Assembly (NCBI GenBank): GCA_016936215.1
Contig: JAFGPL010000198.1
Coordinates: 1 to 38,864, forward strand
Direction: 5' to 3'
From: Bacteroidales bacterium
GTDB taxonomy: Bacteria > Bacteroidota > Bacteroidia > Bacteroidales > UBA10428
Length of the DNA stretch: 38,864 bases
The notes below the pieces were generated by a model. That model was given only the letters and a program-made list of their open reading frames with translations. It was not told where the DNA came from and ran no database searches. The translations under genes and the position numbers were made by a program. Shown here piece by piece: positions 26,477 through 35,100 of this stretch. The first letter of the stretch is position 1. Each line of letters starts with the position of its first letter.

Positions 26477-27472
26477 ATGAGAAAACATCAGATTTCAATT
26501 ACTCTAATTTTAATGTTGGTAATTATTCAATTGGGGTATGCTCAAAAAATTGAGTATGCAAACCCTATTGCAGAACAACGAGCTGACCCTTGGGTACATA
26601 AAACAGATAGTGGCACGTATTATTTGATTGCCACTGTACCTGAGTATGATCGCATTGTTATCAGAAAAGCTCAATCTATCAATGGATTAAAGAATGCTGA
26701 AGAAAAAACTATTTGGCAAAAACATAAAACGGGCGATATGGGTTCGCACATCTGGGCGCCTGAGTTGCATTGGATAGACGGTAAGTGGTATATTTACTTT
26801 GCGGCTGCACCGGCTGAAGATATATGGGAAATCAGGATATGGGCCTTATCCAATCCTTCGAAAGACCCGATGGAAGGAGAGTGGAAAGAGGAAGGGAGGA
26901 TTGTTACCCAAAACAGCTCGTTTTCATTGGATGCCACCAGCTTTGAGCATAATGGTAAAAGATACATGATATGGGCTCAAAGGGTAGGAGATGGTACGGG
27001 TTTAATACTTTCGGAGATGAAAACACCTACAACTCTTACAGGACCTGAAGTTATTATAAGCAAACCTGAATTTAGCTGGGAAAGAATGAAGTATAATGTA
27101 AATGAAGGCCCTGCAGTGATTAAAAAAAACGGGAAAATATTTGTTGCCTTTTCGGCCAGTGCTACAAACCACAACTATTGCATGGGGCTGTTGTGGGCCG
27201 ATGGAAATGATAATATCCTGGATGCAGCAAACTGGCATAAATCTCCGGGGCCGGTATTTTATACCAATGATGAAGTAAAACGTTTTGGTCCCGGACACAA
27301 TTCATTTACTGTGGCTGAAGACGGAAAAACAGATATCATGATTTACCATGCCCGCGATTATAAAGAAATTACTGGTCATGAATTGAGCGACCCCAACCGG
27401 GCAACACGAGCAAGGGTAATAAAATGGATAGAAAGTGGTTTCCCTGATTTTATGCAGAATACAGGAGATTAG
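26477..27472 (+). CDS. GH43-family alpha-L-arabinofuranosidase-like enzyme
   Basis: A 331-residue five-bladed propeller enzyme with a signal peptide (ISITLILMLVIIQLGYA before QKIEY). The three GH43 catalytic acids can be placed: Asp in EQRADPWVH (base, ~36), Asp in SLDATSFEHNGKRYM (pKa modulator, ~156) and Glu in NEGPAVIKKNGKIF (acid, ~215). The ATVPEYDRIVIRKA and GSHIWAPELHWIDGKWYIYF segments are reminiscent of the exo-1,5-alpha-L-arabinofuranosidase group (GH43_26 from memory). It could trim arabinan side chains of pectin, consistent with the pectate lyase and GH27 enzyme nearby. Confidence 0.88.
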   Translation: MRKHQISITLILMLVIIQLGYAQKIEYANPIAEQRADPWVHKTDSGTYYLIATVPEYDRIVIRKAQSINGLKNAEEKTIWQKHKTGDMGSHIWAPELHWIDGKWYIYFAAAPAEDIWEIRIWALSNPSKDPMEGEWKEEGRIVTQNSSFSLDATSFEHNGKRYMIWAQRVGDGTGLILSEMKTPTTLTGPEVIISKPEFSWERMKYNVNEGPAVIKKNGKIFVAFSASATNHNYCMGLLWADGNDNILDAANWHKSPGPVFYTNDEVKRFGPGHNSFTVAEDGKTDIMIYHARDYKEITGHELSDPNRATRARVIKWIESGFPDFMQNTGD

Positions 27473-27509
27473 AACAGTTTATCAGGTTTTAATGCTAACT
27501 GATTTATAA

Positions 27510-27664
27510 TAATTAGTGTCTGTCTTTAAAGTCAGCATACTTCGTTGCATTCGTTCTCTAAAAGGTCATTTACGCATGGTAAACAGTCTTTTTTCGGACT
27601 TCACGCGCCTCGTCTGCGAACTTTAAAGAACAGCCACACGACTTTATGGACAAACACTAATTAA
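27510..27664. repeat. MITE-like element, copy B
   Basis: This 155-bp copy has terminal repeats TAATTAGTGTCTGTC and GACAAACACTAATTAA, and the same internal phrases as the copy at 15141-15296, with scattered substitutions. It has no coding sequence. It lies 37 bp after the GH43 stop, where the intact genome ends and a region of gene stumps begins. Confidence 0.8.
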
Positions 27665-27804
27665 CCTTTCCCTTGAGAAATTTACGTCTGCAAAAACGAA
27701 TTAACCCTTTTAATGCGAAACGGGTTAAATATCTTATAACCTTATACAGGCGAATCATTATAAGATAATTTACAAACGCTGCAAGAATTACAGGGAATTA
27801 TAAA

Positions 27805-27945
27805 ATGAATTTTGAATTTTTGTATAAAGGATTTATACTCGGATTTTCTGTTGCGGCACCTGTCGGGCCGATTGGGATTCTTTGCATTAACAGGACGATT
27901 AATAAGAATTTTGCAGCAGTAGTTCATTGTAGGCATTTTCAATAG
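27805..27945 (+). pseudogene. N-terminal stump of a LysE-family exporter
   Basis: The frame opens MNFEFLYKGFILGFSVAAPV then GPIGILCINRTINKNFAA, the first membrane helix and AAPVGPIG motif of LysE/RhtB-type amino-acid exporters (normally about 200 residues). Homology ends at about 27918; the remaining codons come from antisense of the neighbouring stump and stop at 27943-27945. The gene has lost about four fifths of its length. Confidence 0.75.
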
Positions 27946-28051
27946 CCTGCGACGCTTCTTCATAATTCTTTTTCCGAATCATTCCCAAAATGCCTTTGAG
28001 CATTTCGCCAAACATTTCAATCATGCGGAGGATATAGTCTTTTCTGTACAT
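27899..28051 (-). pseudogene. N-terminal stump, paralogue of the small helical protein at 22013-22438
   Basis: The minus-strand frame begins MYRKDYILRMIEMFGEMLK and follows the intact paralogue for about 45 residues (about 37 identical), to AYNELL at about 27914. The rest is antisense of the LysE stump. The upstream sequence TAAAAATATTGTT is shared with the intact copy. The 3' two thirds are gone. Confidence 0.8.
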
Positions 28052-28261
28052 AAAAATATTGTTGTAACGAAATTACAATATAAAAATCAATAATTCCGAA
28101 CACAGATGCAAACACATTTGATTTTTGTTGACATGCAAAACCAAAACTAAAAACCTCAAGAGCTTAAATATTACCAACGCTCTGAGAGAAATTGAAATAA
28201 TAAAAGAGTAAGTGTTTATAAATCTTTTAGTATACTCAAAACAAATACTTTTGTAAAAGAA
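28052..28261. other. Spacer between the gene stumps and the methyltransferase
   Basis: An A/T-rich stretch. A short open frame ending SLNITNALREIEIIKE and a stop at 28209-28211 looks protein-like and could be the tail of a lost gene, but it is too short to identify. The 5' flank of the minus-strand stump lies at the left edge and the methyltransferase promoter at the right edge. Confidence 0.3.
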
Positions 28262-28269
28262 TATATTTG
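28262..28269 (+). promoter_or_regulatory. Candidate Bacteroidota -7 element before the methyltransferase
   Basis: TATATTTG is an exact match to the TAnnTTTG -7 consensus known for Bacteroidota sigma factor, 38 bp before the methyltransferase ATG. A TTTG lies at 28250-28253, too close for the usual 19-21-bp spacing to a -33 box, so the -33 element is weak or missing. Confidence 0.35.
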
Positions 28270-28307
28270 TATATTATACAGAAAATTTTTGATTATTAAA
28301 TAATCAA

Positions 28308-31300
28308 ATGACAGGACAGGAAGTAATAGAATTAATTGGTTTAGACAGAGCAAAATCTTTGAACTCTGAGAATGATAAAATCCTGGAAAGTGAGTTAATC
28401 ATTTTAAATGAAGTAGGTGAAAAAAATTTTAAGGTTGATTCTATTTATTTCAATACAGATGAAAACGGGAATAGTTTTCCTGCTGTGTTTCTGAAAAAGG
28501 TAGAATCTTTCGATTTGGAAACATTACAAGCAATTTCAGAAATTCACAAAAAGATCTGGAACTACAAGAAAGTATTGTTTTTGTATATTTATTCCGATAC
28601 TGAAATTCGTATTTACAATTGTTCAGAAACTCCACTCATTAAGACAAGAGATAATTTTGATTACGAAATTGAATTAAATAGGGTTGAAATAAAAGCATAT
28701 CATTTTTCCGATAAGAAGCAACTTGAAGAGCTTAATAAACTTTTTTCAAGAATTGCAATTGATTCGGGAATTATTTGGACTTTGGAAGAAGCTCAAGTTA
28801 TCAGAGATAAAATAAACCAGCAACGCAGAGTTGATAAATATCTTGTTACAAGTTTAGTAAATACCGCGAATCAACTCAAACAACAGGGGCTTAAAATAGA
28901 TTTTATTCATAAAATCATACTTCGCTCTTTATTCCTTTTATACCTTGAAGACAGAGGGGCTACCGACGAAAAATTATACTCACAATTCAAAAAAGGAGCA
29001 AAGTCTTACTTTGATATTTTGGAAGACACGAAAGCTACTTACCAATTATACGAACGATTGGAAGAAGATTTTAACGGCAATGTTTTTATGGTAGAAGAAG
29101 ATGAAAAAATTTCAAATGAACAGCTTCAACTCATAAAAAATTGTTTCATCAATGGCTATGATGATACTCCACAAACTAAATTATATGAGAATTGGCGTTT
29201 GTTTCATTTTGGAATAATACAAATTGAACTATTGAGCGAAATTTATGAAAATTTTCTTTCTGAAACCTATATTTCATTAAAGAAAGAATCGGGAGCATAT
29301 TATACTCCCCCGGCATTAGTCGAGTTTATTCTGAATGAGAAATTGCCAATTAAAAAAACGGATAAAAACTATAATATCAAGATTTTAGATCCGAGTTGTG
29401 GATCAGGAATTTTTTTGGTGGAAAGTTACAAACGCTTAATAAAACGCTACGAAAACCAACACAAGAAAAAACCTAGTTTCGAAATTTTAGTTCAGTTACT
29501 AAAAGAAAATATTTTCGGAATTGAGCTCCACACACAACCCATTAAAGTAGCTGCCTTCAGTTTGTATTTAGCATTGGTTGATAATTTAGATCCAAAAACT
29601 CTGTGGCAGAAGAAAAAACACCGTTTACCATACCTAATTAATGATCCTAAGGAAAAAGACATTAACAAACAAGGCTACAATCTTTATTGCAGAGATGCGA
29701 TTTTAGAGAATAAGGAAATTGAAAAAATCGAATTTAATTTAGTCATTGGAAATCCGCCTTTTGGCACTAAAAATTTATTAGCTTCTATCCGAAATTATTG
29801 TAATAAAGAAGGATTTGCCAAGGAGAAAGTTTTACCATTCTTGCATAAAGCAACGAAGTTTGCACCAAATGGTGAAATTGCCTTGATTTTTAATACCAAA
29901 GTTTTAACTAATACAGAGGATGTTTATAAAAAGTTTAGAGAATGGTTGTTCACAGATTGTTATGTAGAAAAAGTTTTCAATTTTTCAATTCTTCGCAAAG
30001 CTAAGGAAAATTTTGGAGGTCAATTGTTTGGCGATGCGACAGGACCAATAAGCATATTGTTTTATCAGAAAAAACAACCTAAAAATCCATCTGATAAAAT
30101 TGTGTATTATGCTCCCAAAACATTCATCAAATCCAATGTAATTGATGGTCTGGGTATAGACTTTACAGATGTAAAATATTTGCCGAGAGAAGAATGTAAG
30201 AAAGCTGATACCAAAATATGGAAAATTGCAATGTGGGGTAATACTCTAGACTATGAATTATATAAGCATATAATCAATGAGTTTGATACATTATCAATTG
30301 TTCTTAAAAATAATAAAGATAAATGGATTAAGGGTACAGGTTTATTAAAAGCAAGTACTAAAAATCTTAAAGATGGTAAAACTCTTCAAACTAATAATAA
30401 GATTATTAATACAAAAAAAATTGTTCGTTATTATACTAACAAATCCTGCGTATATACTACTGATAAATTATTTAATCCAAAAGATTTTGAAAAGTTTACT
30501 CCTCCTTTTTTATTGGTGAAAGAAGGACAACAAAACTGGAAATATTGTGCAACAATAATTGACTATGAAGCTTTATTTTTAAAATCGGCTTTTGGAATAA
30601 AAAACACTGAAAATGATTCATGTAATAAGATTGTTTGTGCATTAATCAATTCAAATTTTGCCAAGTACTATTTATCTCTGATTTCTTCTTCTTGGGGTAT
30701 TGAAAGAGAAAGAATTCAACCTAATGAAGTTCTTATGCTTCCTTATATTATAGAAAATAAAGATTCGAAACTTTTTACAAAGTTGGCAAACTTTGTTGAT
30801 AACATAATAATTGCAGAAAAAACAGGGATGATTAATGAAATATCGAAAAAAGAACAAGAGATTGATAATCTAATTTTTGAATCTTTAAATATAAACGATA
30901 GAGAAAAAAGTCAAATACTTGATACAATTACATATAGTTTAGACTTACTAGAAAATAAAGAAAAATCCATTGCGTTATATCCTATATTACAAAACCAAAC
31001 AACCGAATACGGAGAAATTATTAGCAATGAACTCAATGATTTTCTTGACGGACAGGATTTATTTGCAAATGCTACAATATTTGACATCAGTCGCTTTACG
31101 CCTCTGATGATGATTAAACTATCTTTTGGAAAGAAAAAGAAGGAAGTTTCAATCTCCAAAGAATTTGTTGATGATGAACTTAAGAAGTTAGATCAACGTT
31201 TATGGGAAGAAAAATCTAACAGTATCTATTTCAGAAAAAAACTGAATTATAAAACAGGTGATGATATTTATATTATTCGTCCAAATCAACGCAGGTTTTG

Positions 31301-31364
31301 GTCAAAATCAATGGCAATGGAGGATGCCTCCGAGTTGATTCTTGAAATCTTAAATGAGAATTAA
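28308..31364 (+). CDS. Large adenine-specific DNA methyltransferase of restriction-modification type (Eco57I/type IIG-like)
   Basis: A 1018-residue protein. The N-terminal region (about 1-165) has the layout of type IIG/Eco57I N-termini (SIYFNTDENGNSFPAVFLKKV, then SEIHKKIWNYKKVLFLYIYS), but a clear PD-(D/E)XK acidic triad is not visible; the usual E-x-K is replaced by LKK. A helical region (165-320) follows. The methyltransferase core has motif X as KKESGAYYTPPALVEFIL (~325), motif I ILDPSCGSGIF (~360) and motif IV LVIGNPPFG (~478-486), which marks N6-adenine methylation. The remainder (about 590-1018) should include the target-recognition domain. The 2-bp gap to the next gene implies one operon. 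It is A/T-rich and lies beside gene stumps, consistent with horizontal gain. Confidence 0.88.
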   Translation: MTGQEVIELIGLDRAKSLNSENDKILESELIILNEVGEKNFKVDSIYFNTDENGNSFPAVFLKKVESFDLETLQAISEIHKKIWNYKKVLFLYIYSDTEIRIYNCSETPLIKTRDNFDYEIELNRVEIKAYHFSDKKQLEELNKLFSRIAIDSGIIWTLEEAQVIRDKINQQRRVDKYLVTSLVNTANQLKQQGLKIDFIHKIILRSLFLLYLEDRGATDEKLYSQFKKGAKSYFDILEDTKATYQLYERLEEDFNGNVFMVEEDEKISNEQLQLIKNCFINGYDDTPQTKLYENWRLFHFGIIQIELLSEIYENFLSETYISLKKESGAYYTPPALVEFILNEKLPIKKTDKNYNIKILDPSCGSGIFLVESYKRLIKRYENQHKKKPSFEILVQLLKENIFGIELHTQPIKVAAFSLYLALVDNLDPKTLWQKKKHRLPYLINDPKEKDINKQGYNLYCRDAILENKEIEKIEFNLVIGNPPFGTKNLLASIRNYCNKEGFAKEKVLPFLHKATKFAPNGEIALIFNTKVLTNTEDVYKKFREWLFTDCYVEKVFNFSILRKAKENFGGQLFGDATGPISILFYQKKQPKNPSDKIVYYAPKTFIKSNVIDGLGIDFTDVKYLPREECKKADTKIWKIAMWGNTLDYELYKHIINEFDTLSIVLKNNKDKWIKGTGLLKASTKNLKDGKTLQTNNKIINTKKIVRYYTNKSCVYTTDKLFNPKDFEKFTPPFLLVKEGQQNWKYCATIIDYEALFLKSAFGIKNTENDSCNKIVCALINSNFAKYYLSLISSSWGIERERIQPNEVLMLPYIIENKDSKLFTKLANFVDNIIIAEKTGMINEISKKEQEIDNLIFESLNINDREKSQILDTITYSLDLLENKEKSIALYPILQNQTTEYGEIISNELNDFLDGQDLFANATIFDISRFTPLMMIKLSFGKKKKEVSISKEFVDDELKKLDQRLWEEKSNSIYFRKKLNYKTGDDIYIIRPNQRRFWSKSMAMEDASELILEILNEN

Positions 31365-31366
31365 CG

Positions 31367-31981
31367 ATGGCATTAAATACGAGTGTTGCTAATAAATTCA
31401 AAGATGCTTTTGAGCAAAAATGTTTCAGGCTAATCATTGACGCATATCGAACTTCCTTAAATGAAAAAGTGATACAATTGGATTGGAATGAGAACGATAT
31501 TTCTTCCGAATTACATAGGTATATTAAAACAAATCTATTAAGAATTAAATGGAAAATTTCAACAAATGTTGAAGCAAATATTCCTAAAGACATTCAGAAA
31601 GTGAAAGGATTTGCCGATAAGTTTCCGAGAATAGATTTTCGTTTGACATCTATTATTTCAATATATGAATACGAATACTTTTTTGAAGCTAAAAATCTAA
31701 AGCAAAATGACACTGCTTTAAAACGAAGATACATAGACACAGGTATTGACAATTTCGTTTCTGGTAAATATGCAAATGGTAGTCTTGTTGGGTATCTTCT
31801 TGAAGGAAAAGCAGAAGAGACCATTGGGGGAATTAATAGATTACTTGAAAAGGATAAAAGAAATACCGAAATCTTAATCTTTAAAAATCACGAACTATTT
31901 GAATCCTATTACGAGTCTGATCATTTAGAAATTGGCACATTAAAACATTTAATTTTTGACCTAACATCAATTTCAAACTAA
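31367..31981 (+). CDS. Candidate PD-(D/E)XK restriction endonuclease partner
   Basis: A 204-residue protein with no signal or membrane segment. The pattern E48 (ISSELHRYI), D90 (FPRIDFRL), then E107-A-K109 (YEYFFEAKNL) fits a PD-(D/E)XK nuclease core with an N-terminal helix acid. Further helices include the IDTGIDNFVSGKYANGSLVG segment and a conserved-looking C-terminal strand (TEILIFKNHELF). It starts 2 bp after the methyltransferase stop. Together they would make a two-gene restriction-modification or related defence unit in which cleavage is supplied in trans. No specific family was recognised; the nuclease call rests on motif spacing alone. Confidence 0.65.
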   Translation: MALNTSVANKFKDAFEQKCFRLIIDAYRTSLNEKVIQLDWNENDISSELHRYIKTNLLRIKWKISTNVEANIPKDIQKVKGFADKFPRIDFRLTSIISIYEYEYFFEAKNLKQNDTALKRRYIDTGIDNFVSGKYANGSLVGYLLEGKAEETIGGINRLLEKDKRNTEILIFKNHELFESYYESDHLEIGTLKHLIFDLTSISN

Positions 31982-32000
31982 GAAAACCTAAACTTATTAA

Positions 32001-32136
32001 CCACACACATTTTCACTTCGTTCCAACCCTCTTCTATAAACTTAAGTCTATGACTTATGAATCAGAGCCGAAGTTACAAACTTCGTTATTTATAAAGAGG
32101 CTTAAGTCACAGACTTAAGCCAGGGGGTGTGGTGTG
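32001..32136. repeat. Cluster of three tight hairpins in a larger palindrome
   Basis: The three hairpins are TAAGTC-TAT-GACTTA (32043-32057), CGAAGTT-ACA-AACTTCG (32069-32085) and GGCTTAAGTC-ACA-GACTTAAGCC (32099-32121, a perfect 10-bp stem). The first and third also pair with each other, and the region is bounded by CCACACACA and TGTGGTGTG. It lies between the converging nuclease gene and the alpha-2-macroglobulin gene, so it may terminate both; its complexity also suits a REP-like or mobile palindrome. Confidence 0.65.
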
Positions 32137-32168
32137 ATCATGTTATACCAAAAAAATTTCCGGCAATT

Positions 32169-35100
32169 TTATTTACTCTCGACCGTCACCCTGATTCCCT
32201 CTGAATGAGCTGAAAACTCGGGTGCATACATGCACTGGATGGTGGTAATGCCGTTTGAAAAATCGCCTTCATGGGTTACCCAAAGCGGGTATTCAAATAC
32301 ATAGGTTCCTGCCGGTACCCAATCGAAGAAGAAATTCACCGATGCATCTTTGGTGCTTTCATAGTAACCGAGCCTGTCCTGCCATTTGAAACGCGATATC
32401 ACGTTAACAGGTTCGAAGCACGCGGCACGCATATCTTTCATATGCACATATTCCATCGGCCGGTCGGTTCTCAACTCAATTCTCACAATCACCTTATCTC
32501 CTATAACCAGTTTGGTATCTGCTTCAACCGGTTCAATGGCTCTTCCTTTCTCGTTCACTATTTCCCTGAAAAGTTTTTTATTCAGTTTCAGGGGAGTTTC
32601 GTGTGAAGTTATCTTTTCAATCTTTTCAAAATACTGCCAGTATAAGCCGCCCCAAGAAACACCGGGATCTTTTTTGGAAAGGGTTACTTTTCCCATATCA
32701 TTATTAATTTCTCCGCCGGTCCATGTCTTTTTGAAATATCCGGTTCCAGCTTCGGTTTTTATTTCAGGCATTTCTTTGATATTGAGTTTGATGCTGCCAA
32801 TTTCAATCTCTGTTTTATTTTCAACCGCCAGCCATTCGGTTCCCTGCAACAGCAATGCATAACATGCCTCGGTTGTAGCTTTGGTTGTTTTCCAGTCGGT
32901 GGTTTGTTTCTGTTTCAATAGCCATAACTTCATATCATCCACAGCAGTGGTGTCTTTGGCCACTTCACCGAAGAGTTCTATCATCAGGGCCTGGGTTTCG
33001 ACTGGCGCCTGGTACCAGAAATAACCCCATCTTTCGTTCCAGTACATGCCAAACTCATCTGAATGACTTGCAAATTCGCGTAGCGAAGCTATAATCTGCA
33101 AAGGTATTTTATCTCTGCCGTCGCGGTAAAGCGCAAGGGCTATCATACCCTGCAGGTAACGGCTTTGCTTTAGCCAGTATGTTTCAGTCTGCTGTTTGAA
33201 AAAATGCACAGCCTCTATGGCATCAGGCGGAAGCGCAATGTCTTTGAAAAAGCTTCTGCAATAGAGATAATGAATGGCCATGTAAGAAAGATGGTTTTTA
33301 GAAAGATCCGAATCTTTCTGATGATGTTTGATATACCTGTATTCCTCTAACGCTTGCTGATCAATATACCTGATGGCATTTCTCAGCATGCCGAATACTT
33401 CCCTGTCTTTCCTGATAGTTGTAACACCAAGTTTATCAAGATGGCCGTATCCAGCAACAATGTGTTGTGTGATCCACCTGCTTTCATGGCCTCCTTCAAA
33501 CCAGGGCCATCCGCCGGAAGGATATTGTCCTTTTTTGAGTTTTTCAACAGCCCGTCCCAGTTCGTCCGACATCCTGTTGAGGTCGAATAACAGGGCAACT
33601 CTTTTTTTGCGTTCCGATTCATTTTTTGCCTGAAGCACCCAGGGTGTTTCCTCAAGCAATATCTGCTTCAGTTCCTGGTTTTGTTCAAGTTTTGACAACA
33701 ATGCAGGAGCATCCTTTTCGTTTTTCCAGGAATCAAACACCTGTTTTATTTTCGGGGCAGAGTTTACAATATGAGATGCAATGCTGTTCGAATAAAACCG
33801 GCTGAAGGTTTGTTCCATGCACTCGTAAGGATATTCCATCATATAGGGCAATGCCTGTATGGCATACCATGCCGGATTGGCAGTGAATTCAAAAGTGAGT
33901 CTTTCATGCTTTAATGTGGTTGATTGGTTGTTTACCAGTTTATCAAGTGTAAATGTTCTTGTTTCACCGCTTTTTACCCATACCGGAAGGGTTTCAGTAA
34001 CCAGTATCCTGTTCGACATTACCGGAACTGTTATCTCTTCGCCATCGGAGAAATTGCCGGCTGTTGCAACAACACGGCAGGTAATGGCCTGCATTCCTTC
34101 CGGGATTTCAATTTCCCAGGAAACAACCGTACTTTGCCCGGCTTCGGCAGTGTATTCTTTAATTGGAGTTTTATTTTTCATCAAATCGTCTGCCGGGTTC
34201 ATGGATAATCCGTCGAAAAGGGCAAGTTGAGCAGAACCGGAAAGTTTCTTTTCTGAAATATTTGTAATTTTTGCGGATAGAACCATTTTATCCTCTTCAC
34301 GGAAGAAGCGGGGCAAATTGGGAATAACCATCAGGCTTTTGCTGGTAACCAGCTCGTTTTGAACATGGCCGTATTTTAAATCATGTGTATGGGCAAAACC
34401 CAACATCTTCCATTTGGTAAGGCTTTCGGGTACTTTAAACTGAATAATAACCTCTCCTTTTTCATTGGTTTTAAGATTCGGAAAGAAAAATGCTGTTTCG
34501 TTAAAATTGGTGCGGGCTTTAACCTGGGAAAGCTCCTTATGGGTGGATTTTTGAATGGAATCAAATACAGAAATTCCTTCCATTCTTTTAATTACAATTT
34601 CTGATTCTGCTTCCATGAAAAACATCGGCATCTCCTCCTCTGCAAATTCTATTTTTTCTGATACCATCATTGATACCGAACCTGTTACATCAGATTTTTT
34701 CATGGAACCATAACCCACCACAATCAGCTCATCAAGCTGATGTATATCTTCTGTAAGCCTGATATCAAGCACTGTAATGCCTTTAACCGTAATACTCTCT
34801 TTCAGGTAACCGATAAATGAAATCTGCAAAACTGCTTCTTTTTCATCGCATAAAAGTGTGAATTTTCCATCGGCATCGGCAACGGTACCCGATTTTGTGC
34901 CAACAACTGTGATATTCGCTCCGGGCAACGGATTTCCATCGGCATCTTTCACCGTACCTGATACTTCTAAGCTGTTGGAGGGTTTAGATGACACGACGAC
35001 TATCGAGCCATGTTTGATCTCCGGTATCTCATAATAAGTGGAAAAGATTGGCCTGTAATGGTAATTAAAACCATACCAGTTAAGTATGGGATATTGCCGT

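Noticed and set aside
27805-27945. Functional 46-residue membrane peptide
   Set aside because: It is the first helix of LysE followed by antisense of another stump, so a truncated gene is the simpler reading.
28122-28211. Short frame ending SLNITNALREIEIIKE, possible tail of a lost gene
   Set aside because: Only about 30 codons and no identifiable family; noted in the spacer entry but not called.
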